Positions 1-12,303 of a DNA stretch of 15,319 nucleotides are shown here, in pieces. The notes under the pieces were generated by a model. The model worked only from the letters and a program-made list of their open reading frames with translations, made no database searches and was not told the DNA's origin. This stretch comes from Ramicandelaber brevisporus. Taxonomy: Eukaryota > Kickxellomycota > Ramicandelaberales > Ramicandelaberaceae. The stretch lies in assembly GCA_025201865.1 (NCBI GenBank), contig MU603117.1, positions 4,391 to 19,709 on the forward strand, written 5' to 3'. A program made the translations under genes and the position numbers. How positions within the stretch are numbered: the stretch's first letter is position 1; every line of letters begins with the position of its first letter.

Positions 1-844
1 TAAGGAAGCTGCCTCTTCATTTCGGAGAGACAGTCCTTGATAACCCTGTCCAGCTTCCGCTGGCCATCAGCATCATCAATCATGTTCCGCAGCCTTTGCA
101 AGGTTGCCTGTGTCTTGGCAGAAGCAGGAGGAGGAACAGGCGGAGCAAAGAGCTTCGCCAGTGGTTTGGTTGGCAGTCTGCTTGCCATCAAACGGTCCAC
201 GGGCACAGCTGGGAAGCGCATGTCCAGTCGCGCTATTTCGACATGGTCATAGGTCGTGCTGGTGTAAGTGTCAAACTGGAGTCCACTGTTAAGCCTGGTC
301 CGGTGTTCAACTGGCTCACGCGGCTGCTGCTGGTGTTCGTGCTCGTGTTCGGCTTTGCTGGCAGTGGTCTTGTCGTCGCCTTCGCGTGTACGTTTGAGAG
401 ATTGAGTGGCTGGTTCAGGCTGCTGATCGTTGACTCCATCCTGAGCTTCATCGCAGTAAACTGGTGTTACAGGTTCAGTGTTGTACATTAGCAAAAAAAA
501 AAAACACTTTCAAAAAAGAAGTTGTATAGAGTGAAGACAGAAAGCAATCAATCAACTGTTTACTTACTTCGTTTGTTTTTGGACTGAGCAGATGCATAAC
601 AGCACACTTCACCGACTCGTCGTGACTGCAATAGTGACGAATCTAACTCCCAACAGCACGCACCCACAGTTGCTTTGATTGATGTGTTAGTGCATCTGCT
701 CCGCCGCACAGTGTACAACACACATTGTGTATCGGACGCGAGCGATGCCGCAAGTGCAACGATGGCACCATTGTCTCCTACAACCACGCAGCCAAACGCC
801 TCTCTTTCCGTGATGAAGTTCCTGGTTGTCCTGAAGACACGCAT
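1..844 (-). CDS. Unrecognised protein, 5' part of a two-exon gene, cut by left edge
   Basis: Reading leftward, bases 488 to 1 form one unbroken frame of 162 codons that leaves the window, so its stop is not seen. A second open frame lies upstream and ends in a perfect GTAAGT donor at 567-562. Removing 567-461 joins the two in phase. The proposed model is exon 1 at 844-568, starting at the first ATG of that frame (92 codons plus one base), and exon 2 from 460 leftward (about 152 codons). Exon 2 encodes a polar, charged N-terminal part (KRTREGDDK, EHEHEHQQQ), a Pro-rich stretch (APPVPPPAS) and a helical, basic end (LQRLRNMIDDADGQRKLDRV). Exon 1 is Cys-rich and resembles no family I know. An earlier start is possible because the exon 1 frame stays open to about 1050. 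The simple alternative is a single exon starting at ATG 488, but that ATG overlaps the predicted branch point. No family recognised, so no function is proposed. Confidence 0.5.
461..567 (-). other. Predicted spliceosomal intron, 107 bp
   Basis: On the minus strand the interval starts GTAAGT at 567 and contains a run of twelve T just before a CTAAT branch-like motif (491-487). It ends in CAG at 461, the first AG after that motif, about 27 bases from the presumed branch A. Excision leaves exon phase 1 and keeps the flanking frames joined. The length and signals fit fungal introns. No transcript evidence is available. Confidence 0.55.
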
Positions 845-1656
845 CCGCTCGTCAACCTCGGACAAGTTTGAACAAGCCCTGTGGCATATCCACAGTCCTT
901 CTGGCACGAACTGATGGGTCGGGTAGCACACGACGACTCGCCGCAACCCAACAGCAGCCAGTAAGCCAAGTCCTCCATCTCTCACTCTTAAAAAGTGTTC
1001 TTTGTGTCGACACTTGCGGTGAGCTCTCGTCTCCGCGCACCCATCTACTCAATCAAGCGCAGCACGGTGCGTCTCCATCGCGCATCGTGCCGCAGCAGAA
1101 TGCGTGCCAGAATGCTGAAGGACGCGCTCGTGGAGGTGGCGGATGTATGTTCTCCGCGATGTGTTGGCTGGGTGAAGTTGGCAAGAGTGTTGGAACTAGC
1201 GACAGTCTCACTGTTGGACACTTGCGACGTTTAGTCGATAGCAGTGGCTCGTGGCCGTTAATGCTTCATCAAGTTCATCTTCAGCAAAGCGACATGGCTG
1301 CCAGCGCAGTCTCTTCTCTAAATGATATGTTCTTTGCCTAGACTTTTTGTTTTGAAAACGTTTTGTGTCTGTTTTCTTATTTCTCTTGGCCCAAAAGGAT
1401 TTGCCCAAATGCCCAGTCCAAGATTTGCTCACTGTAACTGCTCCTCCGAGTCTGCACCCCGGCCAGTCCCCATGTCAAATTTTTCCTTCTCTCACTCCTG
1501 TCGAGTCAATATCAGGTACAACTGCTGCTGTTCTTGCTGCTGCTGTTGCTGCCTCTCTCTCATACCACGCAAAAGCGAAGCAGGCACATAAGTGCACACA
1601 CACACAAACACACAAACAGTAATCACTGCGACTGCGACTGCAACGAGGAAGAGGAG
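845..1656. other. Region between divergent genes; no clear gene
   Basis: This stretch separates the leftward gene from the rightward transporter and should hold both promoters, and possibly further 5' exons of the leftward gene. Open frames on both strands lack convincing ATG starts and family resemblance. The minus frame containing exon 1 is open back to about 1050. A minus frame at about 1432-1208 ends at a GTGAGA that could be a donor, but I found no acceptor I trust. Close to the transporter start there is a CTG/TTG run (about 1522-1552) and a CA-rich tract (1593-1618). Confidence 0.5.
1593..1618 (+). repeat. CA-rich simple repeat in transporter leader
   Basis: An almost pure CA tract with a few AA interruptions lies about 40 bases before the transporter ATG. 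It probably forms part of an unstructured 5' leader. It would be translated as His/Thr repeats if the frame were extended upstream, which argues against an earlier start. Confidence 0.7.
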
Positions 1657-3723
1657 ATGAGGGAGACCATTGTGGCCATCATTCGCCAGCGCATCCCATT
1701 GTTGAGCTGGATATCTCGCTATGACCGGCGACGAGATCTCGCAAGTGACTTGGTGGCCGGCTTGACTATATCCACCATCATTGTGCCGCAAAGCATGGCA
1801 TATGCAATGCTGGCCGGTCTGCCGCCAGTCTACGGTCTGTACACGTCTGTAGTGCCCATCATTCTTTACGCAGTGTTCGGCACTTGCCCTCACATGTCGA
1901 CCGGAACCTTTGCACTGACGAGTTTGCTGCTGGGCCAAGCGGTGCAGTCCATTCTGGCAAAGGAGGAGGCACTGTACGGTACACACGATCATGACTCGCA
2001 GCATCATGGTAGCAGTGGCGACGACTATGACCCAAGCGGAATGTTTGATGAAGATGACGTGGTTGCGAAAAGCCTCGAAATTACGTTCTGGGTTGGCGTG
2101 GTGCAGCTCTTGATGAGCGTGACTGGTATTGCACGGTTCATTGGCACATATCTGCTGCCGGATGCCCTGATTAGCGGGTTCACAACGGCTGCGTCGTTCC
2201 ACATTGCTACATCGCAGATTGGCAATTTGTTTGGAGTGTCGATGCCCAGGCGAAGCGGAGTAGTCGAGGTCGGGCACAGCAGCGATGACAGCCATCAGCA
2301 GCACGGCCAACATAACCACTCGGCGTCAGTGTTAGTCTTGCCGAGACAATGGTGGTATCTGCTGAGGAATCTGGCATCGGTGAAATGGCCAACGGCGGCT
2401 ATGGGATTAGCAGCAATTACCGTCATGTATCTGCTAAAGAAGGTGGAAGACAGACGAGTGAAACAGCGTAAAAGAGAGCATAAGGCACAACAGAATGGCT
2501 CAACCGAGACTATGCTGCGGAACGGTGATCGAACAACTGTGACATTCCCGCAGGATTATGCGACTAATGGAACAGGCGACAGTCAGCCAAAGAACACGGC
2601 AACTAGCAACAACATCAACATCAACACTAATAACATCAACAACGTTAACAGAGGCGATCGACATGTTCGATTCAGACTACAATCCAATGCATCGTCAGTG
2701 AACAGCGCTCAACAGCAGCATCAGCCCAAACAGCAAGCAGTGCCGATTGTTCAAGTGCTGCCAATGTCACGCGGTCGCACAATTGAGGAAACACGGACAT
2801 CTCGGCCAACAAAGTTCCGAGCACCACTCGTTGCACGACCCCGCCTCCCGTCCGTTGTGGCTCTACTGAACGCCAAATCTCCAAATGCCGCATCATCACT
2901 GGTCACATCGTCCCTAGCAGCAGTCACCACTGTTGAGCCATTGCCTGAAGACGTTGACCCACCAACAACCCTCAAAGAGGCAGTCGAGAGCAGCAACGTC
3001 CACATTCCGATCCCAAGCATTCTCATCACAATCCTGGTGTTCACCACTGCGACCGCTCTGCTGAGACTTGACCAGCGCCTCAGCATCTCGGTCATTGGCC
3101 ACATTCCATCCGGATTCCCGCATGTTCAACTGCCGCTGGATCCGTTTCCAACAGAGTGGGACATCTTCTTGAGCGAGATTCCATCCGCTGTCTTGATTGC
3201 CATCATCAGCTTTGTCATGAGTATATCCATTGGCCGCACTTTTGAGACCAAGCACTCTTACGATGTGCCAGTTGAAGACACTCAAGAAATGTTCGCACTG
3301 GGCTTGTCCAGCTTGCTCGGCTCGTTCTTTTCATCGTATGTCAGCTGTGGCTCTCTGACGCGATCTGCTGTATTGAGCGCTGCCGGCGCTCGCACCCATC
3401 TCGCCAATCTGATTGGTGTGATTGTGGTCGTCCTAACATTACTGTGGCTGACATCGCTGTTCTACTTCCTGCCCCATCCGGTGCTGGGTGCTGTAATTGT
3501 CATGGCATGCCAAAGTCTGGCTGCGCAGATTATGAAAGTTCCCGCTATGTTTGAGCGTGGCCAGCATGCGGATCTGGTGTTGTGGATTGGCACATTCGCG
3601 GCTGTGCTGCTCATCAATGTCGAGATGGGCATCCTGACTGGTGTGGCTATTGCACTTGCAATCAAGGCATATACATGGTTCCAGCGATCCAAGCGAGACC
3701 AAGAGTACGTTCGGGCAATGTAG
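1657..3723 (+). CDS. SLC26/SulP family anion transporter lacking a STAS domain
   Basis: Multipass membrane transporter of the sulfate permease superfamily, 688 residues, expected to move sulfate or other anions across a membrane. The family core is clear: DLVAGLTISTIIVPQSMAYA (31-50), a near-match to the family signature at PPVYGLYTS (56-64), GTCPHMSTGTFAL (75-87), LLPDALISGFTTAA (166-179), ISVIGHIPSGFP (477-488) and SCGSLTRSAVLSAAGART (563-580). The HMSTGTFAL segment looks more like the animal SLC26 type than classic fungal SUL1, an inference from motif memory. Three polar inserts stand out: a His/Asp-rich loop (107-135), a His-rich loop (205-222) and a long Asn/Gln/Ser-rich loop (about 262-445). 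The protein ends at EYVRAM directly after the last membrane helix, so the usual cytoplasmic STAS domain is missing and nothing like it follows before 4132. The frame continues upstream to 1534 but has no earlier ATG. Family assignment is secure; substrate is unknown. Confidence 0.93.
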   Translation: MRETIVAIIRQRIPLLSWISRYDRRRDLASDLVAGLTISTIIVPQSMAYAMLAGLPPVYGLYTSVVPIILYAVFGTCPHMSTGTFALTSLLLGQAVQSILAKEEALYGTHDHDSQHHGSSGDDYDPSGMFDEDDVVAKSLEITFWVGVVQLLMSVTGIARFIGTYLLPDALISGFTTAASFHIATSQIGNLFGVSMPRRSGVVEVGHSSDDSHQQHGQHNHSASVLVLPRQWWYLLRNLASVKWPTAAMGLAAITVMYLLKKVEDRRVKQRKREHKAQQNGSTETMLRNGDRTTVTFPQDYATNGTGDSQPKNTATSNNININTNNINNVNRGDRHVRFRLQSNASSVNSAQQQHQPKQQAVPIVQVLPMSRGRTIEETRTSRPTKFRAPLVARPRLPSVVALLNAKSPNAASSLVTSSLAAVTTVEPLPEDVDPPTTLKEAVESSNVHIPIPSILITILVFTTATALLRLDQRLSISVIGHIPSGFPHVQLPLDPFPTEWDIFLSEIPSAVLIAIISFVMSISIGRTFETKHSYDVPVEDTQEMFALGLSSLLGSFFSSYVSCGSLTRSAVLSAAGARTHLANLIGVIVVVLTLLWLTSLFYFLPHPVLGAVIVMACQSLAAQIMKVPAMFERGQHADLVLWIGTFAAVLLINVEMGILTGVAIALAIKAYTWFQRSKRDQEYVRAM

Positions 3724-4132
3724 GCTATCCACAACCCCATTCTCTCCGATACTCTTCTGTTATTCACCAATTTTGTTTTTTTTTTTACAATGCGCAATCT
3801 TTACCATTCGCTCTTTCTCTTGGAATCGGAAGAGGCATGTGACTCAAGAACAAGGGAGCATCGGAAACGCATCCGTAAGCTTCGGAAGCGAGAGGGGAAA
3901 GTATGTGAGTGGGGCTTCATTTTATAGGCTTGCTCTGTTCTGCATTGTCCTGTTCTGTTCTCCTCTGCTCTCCACTGCTCTCCACTGCTCTCCACTGCCC
4001 TGCACGACAACACCTTCACTCCACACACACACTCTTCGCGTTCCCATTCACTGCAGTTCACCTCCAAAAAATATTATCCACATCTCGACCTCCACCCACT
4101 GTTTTTTTTTTTGCCTTGTTGTTTGATTGATT
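3724..4132 (+). promoter_or_regulatory. Intergenic: transporter 3' UTR and aminotransferase promoter/leader
   Basis: No gene is seen here. The plus strand is strongly C/T-rich, with a run of twelve T at about 3776-3787 and another at 4102-4112. A weak TATA-like TTTATAG lies at 3921-3927, roughly 210 bases before the aminotransferase ATG. T/C-rich tracts just before the ATG recur at other genes of this window and probably mark core promoters and leaders. Confidence 0.5.
3961..4000 (+). repeat. 10-bp tandem repeat, about four copies
   Basis: Four successive 10-base blocks are variants of TCCACTGCTC: two exact copies flanked by one diverged copy on each side. They lie about 130-170 bases before the aminotransferase ATG. 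The period is close to one helical turn. Confidence 0.85.
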
Positions 4133-5416
4133 ATGCTGGCTCGTTCCATTGCCCGTTCAGCACGCTCCACCGCGTTTGCTCTGAAAAACTACACCACCGC
4201 GGCAAGCCTGTCCACCTGGGCCAACGTGCCACAGGGTCCGCCAGACGCCATTCTCGGTATCACTGAAGCCTTCAAGGCAGACAAGGACCCTCGCAAGATC
4301 AATCTCGGTGTTGGTGCTTATCGCGATGACCAAGGCAAGCCGTTTGTCCTGTCCTGCGTCCGCAAGGCCGAAGCCCGCATGCTCTCTGACGGTCTCAACA
4401 AGGAGTACCTCGGCATTACCGGTTTGGCCGGCTTTGTGAACAAGGCTATCCGCCTGGCCTATGGTGGCGACTCTGTGCCGGTTAACGAGAACCGCATTGC
4501 CGCTACTCAGTCCATTTCGGGCACTGGTGCATTGCGCATTGGTGGCGAGTTCCTGCGTCGCTTCTACCCAGGCGCCAAGAAGATTTACCTCCCGACTCCC
4601 ACGTGGGGCAATCACATCCCAATCTTCAAGGACAGCGGTCTCGAGGTTGCCCACTACCGCTACTACGACAAGGCCAACATTGGTCTTGACCTGAACGGCA
4701 TGCTCGAGGATATCAAGCACATGCCAGAGGGCTCCGTTGTCCTGCTCCACGCCTGTGCCCACAACCCAACTGGTGTTGACCCAACATTTGAGCAGTGGGA
4801 CAAGATCTCCCACGCCATCAAGGCCAAGGGCCACTTTGTCTTCTTCGACATGGCCTACCAGGGCTTCGCCTCGGGTGACATTGCTCGCGACGCCTACGCT
4901 CTGCGCAAGTTTGTCGGCGAGGGCCACAGCGTTTGCCTGTCGCAGTCTTTCGCCAAGAACATGGGTCTGTACGGCGAGCGCGTTGGTCTCTTCTCGGTTG
5001 TGTGCGCCGACGCCAAGCAGAAGGCCGCCGTCGAGAGCCAGCTCAAGATTATTGTTCGTCCAATGTACTCCAACCCACCGATCAACGGCCCACGCATTGT
5101 TGACATTGTTCTGGGCGACCAGGAATTGCGCGCAGAGTGGGATGAGGAGGTCAAGACCATGGCCAACCGCATCATTGACATGCGCACCAAGCTCAAGCAC
5201 CACCTGGTTAGCGACCTGAAGAGCGAGCGTAACTGGGACCACGTTACCCGCCAGATTGGTATGTTCCTGTACAGCGGACTCGATGCTGCGCAGTGCGACC
5301 GGTTGCGTGATGAGTTCCACATCTACATGACCCGCGATGGCCGTATCTCGGTTGCTGGTGTCACTTCGGGCAATGTCAAGTACCTCGCCGAGTCCATCCA
5401 CGAGGTCACCAAATAA
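4133..5416 (+). CDS. Aspartate aminotransferase, mitochondrial
   Basis: PLP-dependent enzyme interconverting aspartate plus 2-oxoglutarate with oxaloacetate plus glutamate. It links the TCA cycle to amino-acid metabolism and the malate-aspartate shuttle in the mitochondrial matrix. The 427 residues match the family length. The N-terminus ([12 protein letters not shown], then Ser/Thr/Ala and no acidic residues until about 38) is a typical matrix-targeting peptide. Visible landmarks are [16 protein letters not shown] (55-70), HNPTGVDPT (210-218), [12 protein letters not shown] with the PLP-binding Asp239 and Tyr242, the Schiff-base lysine K275 in [16 protein letters not shown], Arg283, and [10 protein letters not shown] with the substrate-carboxylate arginine R404. 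It is intronless. Most codons end in C or G, consistent with high expression. The frame extends six bases upstream only through a TTG, so ATG 4133 is the start. An AATAAA overlaps the stop and another lies 218 bases further on. Confidence 0.97.
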   Translation: MLARSIARSARSTAFALKNYTTAASLSTWANVPQGPPDAILGITEAFKADKDPRKINLGVGAYRDDQGKPFVLSCVRKAEARMLSDGLNKEYLGITGLAGFVNKAIRLAYGGDSVPVNENRIAATQSISGTGALRIGGEFLRRFYPGAKKIYLPTPTWGNHIPIFKDSGLEVAHYRYYDKANIGLDLNGMLEDIKHMPEGSVVLLHACAHNPTGVDPTFEQWDKISHAIKAKGHFVFFDMAYQGFASGDIARDAYALRKFVGEGHSVCLSQSFAKNMGLYGERVGLFSVVCADAKQKAAVESQLKIIVRPMYSNPPINGPRIVDIVLGDQELRAEWDEEVKTMANRIIDMRTKLKHHLVSDLKSERNWDHVTRQIGMFLYSGLDAAQCDRLRDEFHIYMTRDGRISVAGVTSGNVKYLAESIHEVTK

Positions 5417-5600
5417 AATAGAAGCAGCTTTATTTCTTTCTCTCCATCTACCTATCTATCTATATATATTTCTCTTCTTTTGAAGTATACATTAGTATTG
5501 TTGTAATACTGGCTGTGAATAGTGCCAATGTTTGTCCTGGGATTGATATTAGGGAACACCGGCAAATGTTGTGAAGGAAGGAAGCTTAGAATTGTGAATA

Positions 5601-5636
5601 ATGATTGCAACGATGATTGCAATGATGATTATCAAT
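5601..5636 (+). repeat. 12-bp tandem repeat in aminotransferase 3' UTR
   Basis: Three 12-base units in a row: ATGATTGCAACG, ATGATTGCAATG and a diverged ATGATTATCAAT. They stand immediately before the AATAAA at 5634-5639, so they probably lie in the 3' UTR and could act as an upstream efficiency element for 3'-end formation. Confidence 0.75.
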
Positions 5637-5639
5637 AAA
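5634..5639 (+). terminator. Candidate polyadenylation signal
   Basis: Canonical AATAAA 218 bases after the aminotransferase stop, in an A/T-rich setting. A second AATAAA at 5412-5417 overlaps the stop codon and seems too early to be the main signal. Confidence 0.5.
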
Positions 5640-5840
5640 TAAGCACATAGTTGGCTCATTGTACTACTTTTACTTTGACAATAGTTGTGCTAAACTGAAG
5701 TTTGTTTTAAAATCATCCTTTACATTATCGAGAGATTTCATTACTCACAACTTTTTTTTTGTTCATTACCTCCTCACTTGTTCCTCCTCAATCTGGTTTT
5801 TCTTTCTTTCTTTTTCTTTCTTACTTTCTTACTTCTGTGT

Positions 5841-5939
5841 GCTTTACTCCTCTTTAAGTGGCTACGCAAGCGTGGTGTGGTGGTGCGGGTTACAATGACG
5901 AGTCTCGGCGACTAACCGAGGAGTAATTTTTTTTTTTTT
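5841..5939 (+). ncRNA. Possible small structured RNA ending in a T13 run
   Basis: TTACTCCTC (5844-5852) is perfectly complementary to GAGGAGTAA (5918-5926), giving a 9-bp closing stem around about 65 bases. An inner hairpin, CTCGG (5904-5908) with CCGAG (5916-5920) and a 7-base loop, competes for part of the 3' arm. Thirteen T follow at once (5927-5939), as expected of an RNA polymerase III terminator. I looked for tRNA A and B boxes, a tRNA cloverleaf, U6 and 5S features on both strands and found none that fit. It may be a chance palindrome in a T-rich region. Confidence 0.25.
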
Positions 5940-6156
5940 ACGTGAGAGGCTGCACAATGGAAAGGCGAGAGTTGATACATAAGGTTGTTACATCTGGTCT
6001 CCTATCTTCCGGTCTGCTTCTGTGCCGCATCACCTTTTTCTTTCTTTCTTTCCTCTACTCTTACTTTTGCCCTCCAAACCTCACTTCCGTCCCGCATCTT
6101 GTCCCAATTCATTTCCCACGACCTTTATTCTTCCATACACCGTCCCGTCTTACAAA

Positions 6157-6219
6157 TCCACATCCAAGTCCAAGTCCCAGTCCCAATCCAAGTCCAAGCC
6201 CACATCCAAGTCCAAATCA
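6157..6219 (+). repeat. Degenerate CCAAGT hexamer repeat
   Basis: About ten imperfect copies of a CCAAGT/CCCAGT/CCACAT hexamer run without a gap. A peptide reading (Pro-Ser or Lys-Ser dipeptides) exists in each forward frame, but none begins at a plausible start, so it is treated as non-coding. Confidence 0.75.
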
Positions 6220-6570
6220 CAAAAAAGTCTTTCATTTTGCAGCTATATTGCAATCACTTCGCCACTCTACGCACTCTACTAAAAAAAAAGGTACGACATC
6301 AATATCTGCGCTGCGCATCTCTCCTTTCTCAAATCTATCTGTGCCATTAGCAGCCATCTTCATGCACTAGTTTGCGGCATCGATCAACTGCCATTCACTT
6401 TGCTCTTTCCAGTTTGCTGTTCCACTCGTTTCACTCATCTGCATCGGATCCTCATCACATCCATCACATTCATCCGTTCTGCACTTGTAATTCTCGCTGT
6501 CGATTGCAGTTTGTGATCGACTTTACATCACTTCCATCCACACACTCGCTCGTTCACTTACTCACCAATC

Positions 6571-6610
6571 CACCGGCATCCACCGGCATCCACCGGCATC
6601 CACCGGCATC
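6571..6610 (+). repeat. Perfect 10-bp tandem repeat, four copies
   Basis: CACCGGCATC is repeated four times without a single mismatch, in the non-coding stretch upstream of the forkhead gene. The perfect copies suggest recent expansion. The 10-base period puts every copy on the same face of the helix. Confidence 0.95.
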
Positions 6611-7606
6611 CGCAAAAGGTATAGTGAGTTGATCCTCCTTTCCCTCATCAATCAAACCTGCCGTGATTGTAGCCACCACCACCACCAACATCACCAACAT
6701 CACCGTCACCGCCGTTTTCTTTTTCTCAGTATTCACTTGCTCTTGATCGACCCGTGTTTTTTTTCCTACTTGTTTATGAGAAGGATTTGCATCCTACTAG
6801 TCTTGCGCATCACTTTTTTGTTTGTTACCAGGCTGTCATCACACCCCTGTGAAGTAAGCAGCAAAAAGTGGTGATATGGTCGATCACTTTCATACTCTCG
6901 CACACTTCACCACGTTTGCTGCTGTGCATGCCGATTAAAGCGCCACCTGAGAAATACTTGTGCATCTACTCCCCCTTCCCTCTCCTCCCCTCAATCCTAC
7001 TCTCTCTTTTTTACCGGCCTGTTGTGCATTACTTTTACTAGCACATGCCCACTTGTGCAGTTTCCCAAACAGTACATACCCGCTTCCTGGACATACGCAC
7101 TATCACTTCCCATTTTATCTTTTTTACTTTTTACTTTTCACTCTTTAGCTTCGCTTGAACTACACAGACGCTCACACTGACAAACCGCCACATTTGTTCG
7201 ATTGCATTACTTGTTGATATACTCCGACGTCCACGTTGCCCTGGGTGTTTGTCCATTTTGGGATTGTAATTACAGTGCTCGGTAAAAGAACAAGAACAAA
7301 AAAGCAGAGACTCAACAGCATCACTTTTACGCCTCTCTTTCTTTTGTACTGTCTTTTCACCCCTCTCTTCGTTTCGCTATCGTTGCACAAACCTTGTTCC
7401 TTCTTTCATATACCACTGCACATTGGCCTGTCCAATACAAAGGTACCAGCTCTCGGCGCGAGTCCAAGTCTCTTTCAAGAAAAAAGAACTTGCCCTTTCA
7501 TCCCAGCACTCACACCAGTTCCTCAGAAGCGCACGTACTTTTGGGTCTCTTTTCGGACCATCAACACCCTCATCCTCCCTTCCCTTCCCTCCCTCTTACT
7601 CACACT

Positions 7607-7629
7607 CGCGCGCGTGTGTGTGTGTATAC
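7607..7629 (+). other. Alternating purine-pyrimidine tract (Z-DNA candidate)
   Basis: Four CG steps followed by a TG run and TATAC form 23 bases of strict alternation. CG and TG alternation is the best-known sequence basis for left-handed DNA. A pure pyrimidine stretch (C/T only, about 7573-7597) lies just upstream and could form a triplex. Confidence 0.6.
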
Positions 7630-7815
7630 TCATACTCCATTGAGAGCTTTTTGTTTGCTCAACGTCGTGTGAGCTTATCCGCCTTCCTCTCTCCCCCTTT
7701 CCCTTCCTCAATATACCCATTCCTGCTGCCATTACTCTTCATACAGCTCTCAGTCGGCGTCATCACACTGGCAGTGCCACATCCATCGCAATTAGCTCAG
7801 GCTCTTCATTTTGAC

Positions 7816-7822
7816 TATAAAG
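7816..7822 (+). promoter_or_regulatory. TATA box, probable forkhead core promoter
   Basis: TATAAAG stands in a mixed-composition setting, the best TATA match in the non-coding stretch. If used, transcription would begin near 7845 and give a leader of roughly 830 bases (before any splicing) ahead of the ATG at 8677. Confidence 0.4.
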
Positions 7823-8117
7823 AGCCGCTAGAGAGACCCCTTGCCCTCCTCCCGCACACTGTGCTAGCAGGAAAGTCCATCGTCATAGCCTCAATTCCAC
7901 ACTGACGACTTGTGATTCATTTCAGCCTATCTTTTCTGTCCTTCTCTCGCTCACTGTGAAGGAAGCTCCGCGTTGCCACTACCAACGCCCAACTCAACTC
8001 AACCCAACTCGACACTCACACCTCACTCGTCATCTCTTCTGGGTCTGTTCCGCTAATCTTGAACTTTTCGCTTTTCGCTTTTTTTTTTATCCTTCGCTTT
8101 CACAGCTTTCCCGTGCG

Positions 8118-8153
8118 CAGCAACAGCAACAGCAGCAGCAACAGCAGCAGCAA
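8118..8153 (+). repeat. CAG/CAA repeat, 12 triplets, in the forkhead leader
   Basis: Twelve uninterrupted CAG or CAA triplets resemble the polyQ tracts of the downstream gene, but the frame holding them has no ATG and stops before 8300. The mix of CAG and CAA is what selection on glutamine would produce, so the tract may come from an alternative exon or be a repeat copy that never coded. Confidence 0.85.
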
Positions 8154-8403
8154 GCCCACTTCGAGACACATCGACACCTTGAAAGCTTGCAGCAACGAGG
8201 AGCAACGACAGCTTGTTATATATTTGGACAGACTTCGTTATCTCTGTCACTCGTTTTTGCGCCACTGTCACAATACTTTTTTCTGCACTAACACTCTTGC
8301 TGTAGCCAGGCCACCCACCCACAACCCATCCACACGCCACACCCACCCATCTTCCCCCCTCCCTCCATCCCTCTCCATCCCCCACTCTCGCTTCCACTTT
8401 TGA

Positions 8404-12303
<3,900 letters not shown>

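Noticed and set aside
868-1341. 157-codon plus frame left of the transporter
   Set aside because: It opens at TTG, not ATG, has low-complexity composition and overlaps the likely minus-strand exon. No family resemblance.
1534-1656. N-terminal extension of the transporter
   Set aside because: The upstream frame begins at TTG and translates CTG and CA repeats. The first ATG is 1657 and the family core begins soon after.
4157-5401. 414-codon open frame antisense to the aminotransferase
   Set aside because: It is the mirror of a gene with strong C/G-ending codons, which removes stops from this antisense frame. The translation resembles no family and the sense protein is unambiguous.
5841-5939. 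tRNA gene
   Set aside because: The stem-and-T-run layout suggested one, but no A box, B box or standard T loop fits on either strand.
5942-6370. 142-codon plus frame in the long gap
   Set aside because: No ATG at its start, Ser/Pro/Phe-rich translation of C/T tracts, and the hexamer repeat accounts for its middle.
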